From: an uncultured Eubacteriales bacterium
Lineage (GTDB): Bacteria > Bacillota > Clostridia > Oscillospirales > QAMX01
Direction: 5' to 3'
Assembly: GCA_900551265.1 (NCBI GenBank)
Contig: URVL01000143.1
Span: forward strand, 1 to 5,936
DNA: 5,936 bases
The notes beneath the pieces are model-generated. The model was not told where the DNA came from. It ran no database searches and saw nothing but the letters and a program-made list of their open reading frames with translations. Below are positions 5,809-5,936 of the stretch, in pieces. The translations under genes were made by a program, and so were the position numbers. The first letter of the stretch is position 1. Every line of letters begins with the position of its first letter.

Positions 5809-5861
5809 GAACAAAACTCGGACAGGCCGAGCAAAGAGGAAATTGTCAGGGAGGCGCTTTT

Positions 5862-5936
5862 ATGAAAATTACTGAAGTGAAAACATACCTGGTGAATGCA
5901 AAAAGACAGAACTGGCTATTCGTGAAAGTGATGACG
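5862..5936 (+). CDS. Enolase-superfamily dehydratase, N-terminal part (cut by window end)
   Basis: Only 25 codons are inside the window. They begin MKITEVKTYLVNA and continue with NWLFVKV. This closely follows the first strands of the capping domain of galactonate/mannonate dehydratase-like members of the mandelate racemase group, which typically start MKITDVKTFLV and then NWLFVKVxT. The start is the ATG at 5862, seven bases after AGGGAGG (5848-5854), behind an extended -10 promoter. The catalytic barrel lies outside the window, so its reaction cannot be checked. It differs clearly from the N-terminus of the first dehydratase, so it is a second, distinct enzyme rather than a duplicate. A sugar-acid dehydratase working with the neighbouring dehydrogenases is the natural reading. 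Confidence 0.75.
   Translation, partial: MKITEVKTYLVNAKRQNWLFVKVMT

Noticed and set aside
5630..5875. Short plus-strand open frame (81 codons) in the last intergenic region
   Set aside because: It overlaps the terminator hairpin, the TATAAT promoter and the start of the second dehydratase gene.

Overview
The window looks like a chromosomal carbohydrate-catabolism locus of a Gram-positive anaerobe of the Bacillota, most likely a gut-type clostridial or related lineage. This is inferred from strong GGAGG-type ribosome binding sites in front of every gene, sigma-A style promoters with 17-base spacers, AT-rich intergenic stretches next to coding DNA near 50% GC, and simple hairpin terminators. 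No rRNA, tRNA, insertion sequence, CRISPR array or phage gene was seen, and the species cannot be fixed from this sequence.

Layout from left to right. Positions 1-330 hold what appears to be the decayed or frameshifted 3' end of a plus-strand gene, perhaps a GH13 alpha-glucosidase. It runs into a perfect hairpin (308-337) that also terminates the minus-strand gene beyond it. A minus-strand RraA-like aldolase/decarboxylase-fold gene (389-1312) is divergent from a plus-strand enolase-superfamily sugar-acid dehydratase gene (1664-3073). The 351-base region between them carries a near-consensus promoter for the left gene and a weaker, probably regulated one for the right gene. Two paralogous Gfo/Idh/MocA oxidoreductases of the dihydrodiol/xylose dehydrogenase type follow (3204-4271 and 4457-5590), separated by a strong terminator and a new promoter. 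At the right edge a second enolase-superfamily dehydratase begins (5862 to the end) behind its own extended -10 promoter.

Taken together, the genes encode two NAD(P)-linked sugar dehydrogenases, two acid-sugar dehydratases and one RraA-like lyase. This is the enzyme set expected for a non-phosphorylative route: aldose or polyol oxidation, dehydration of the aldonate to a 2-keto-3-deoxy acid, then retro-aldol cleavage or decarboxylation. The individual family calls are firm. The substrate and the joint pathway are inference; no transporter, kinase or regulator lies in the window.

Points worth a second look are an insertion of about 70 residues in the barrel of the first dehydratase together with a replaced catalytic lysine, a C-terminal extension on the RraA-like protein, the separately transcribed tandem dehydrogenase pair, and the gene remnant at the left edge.
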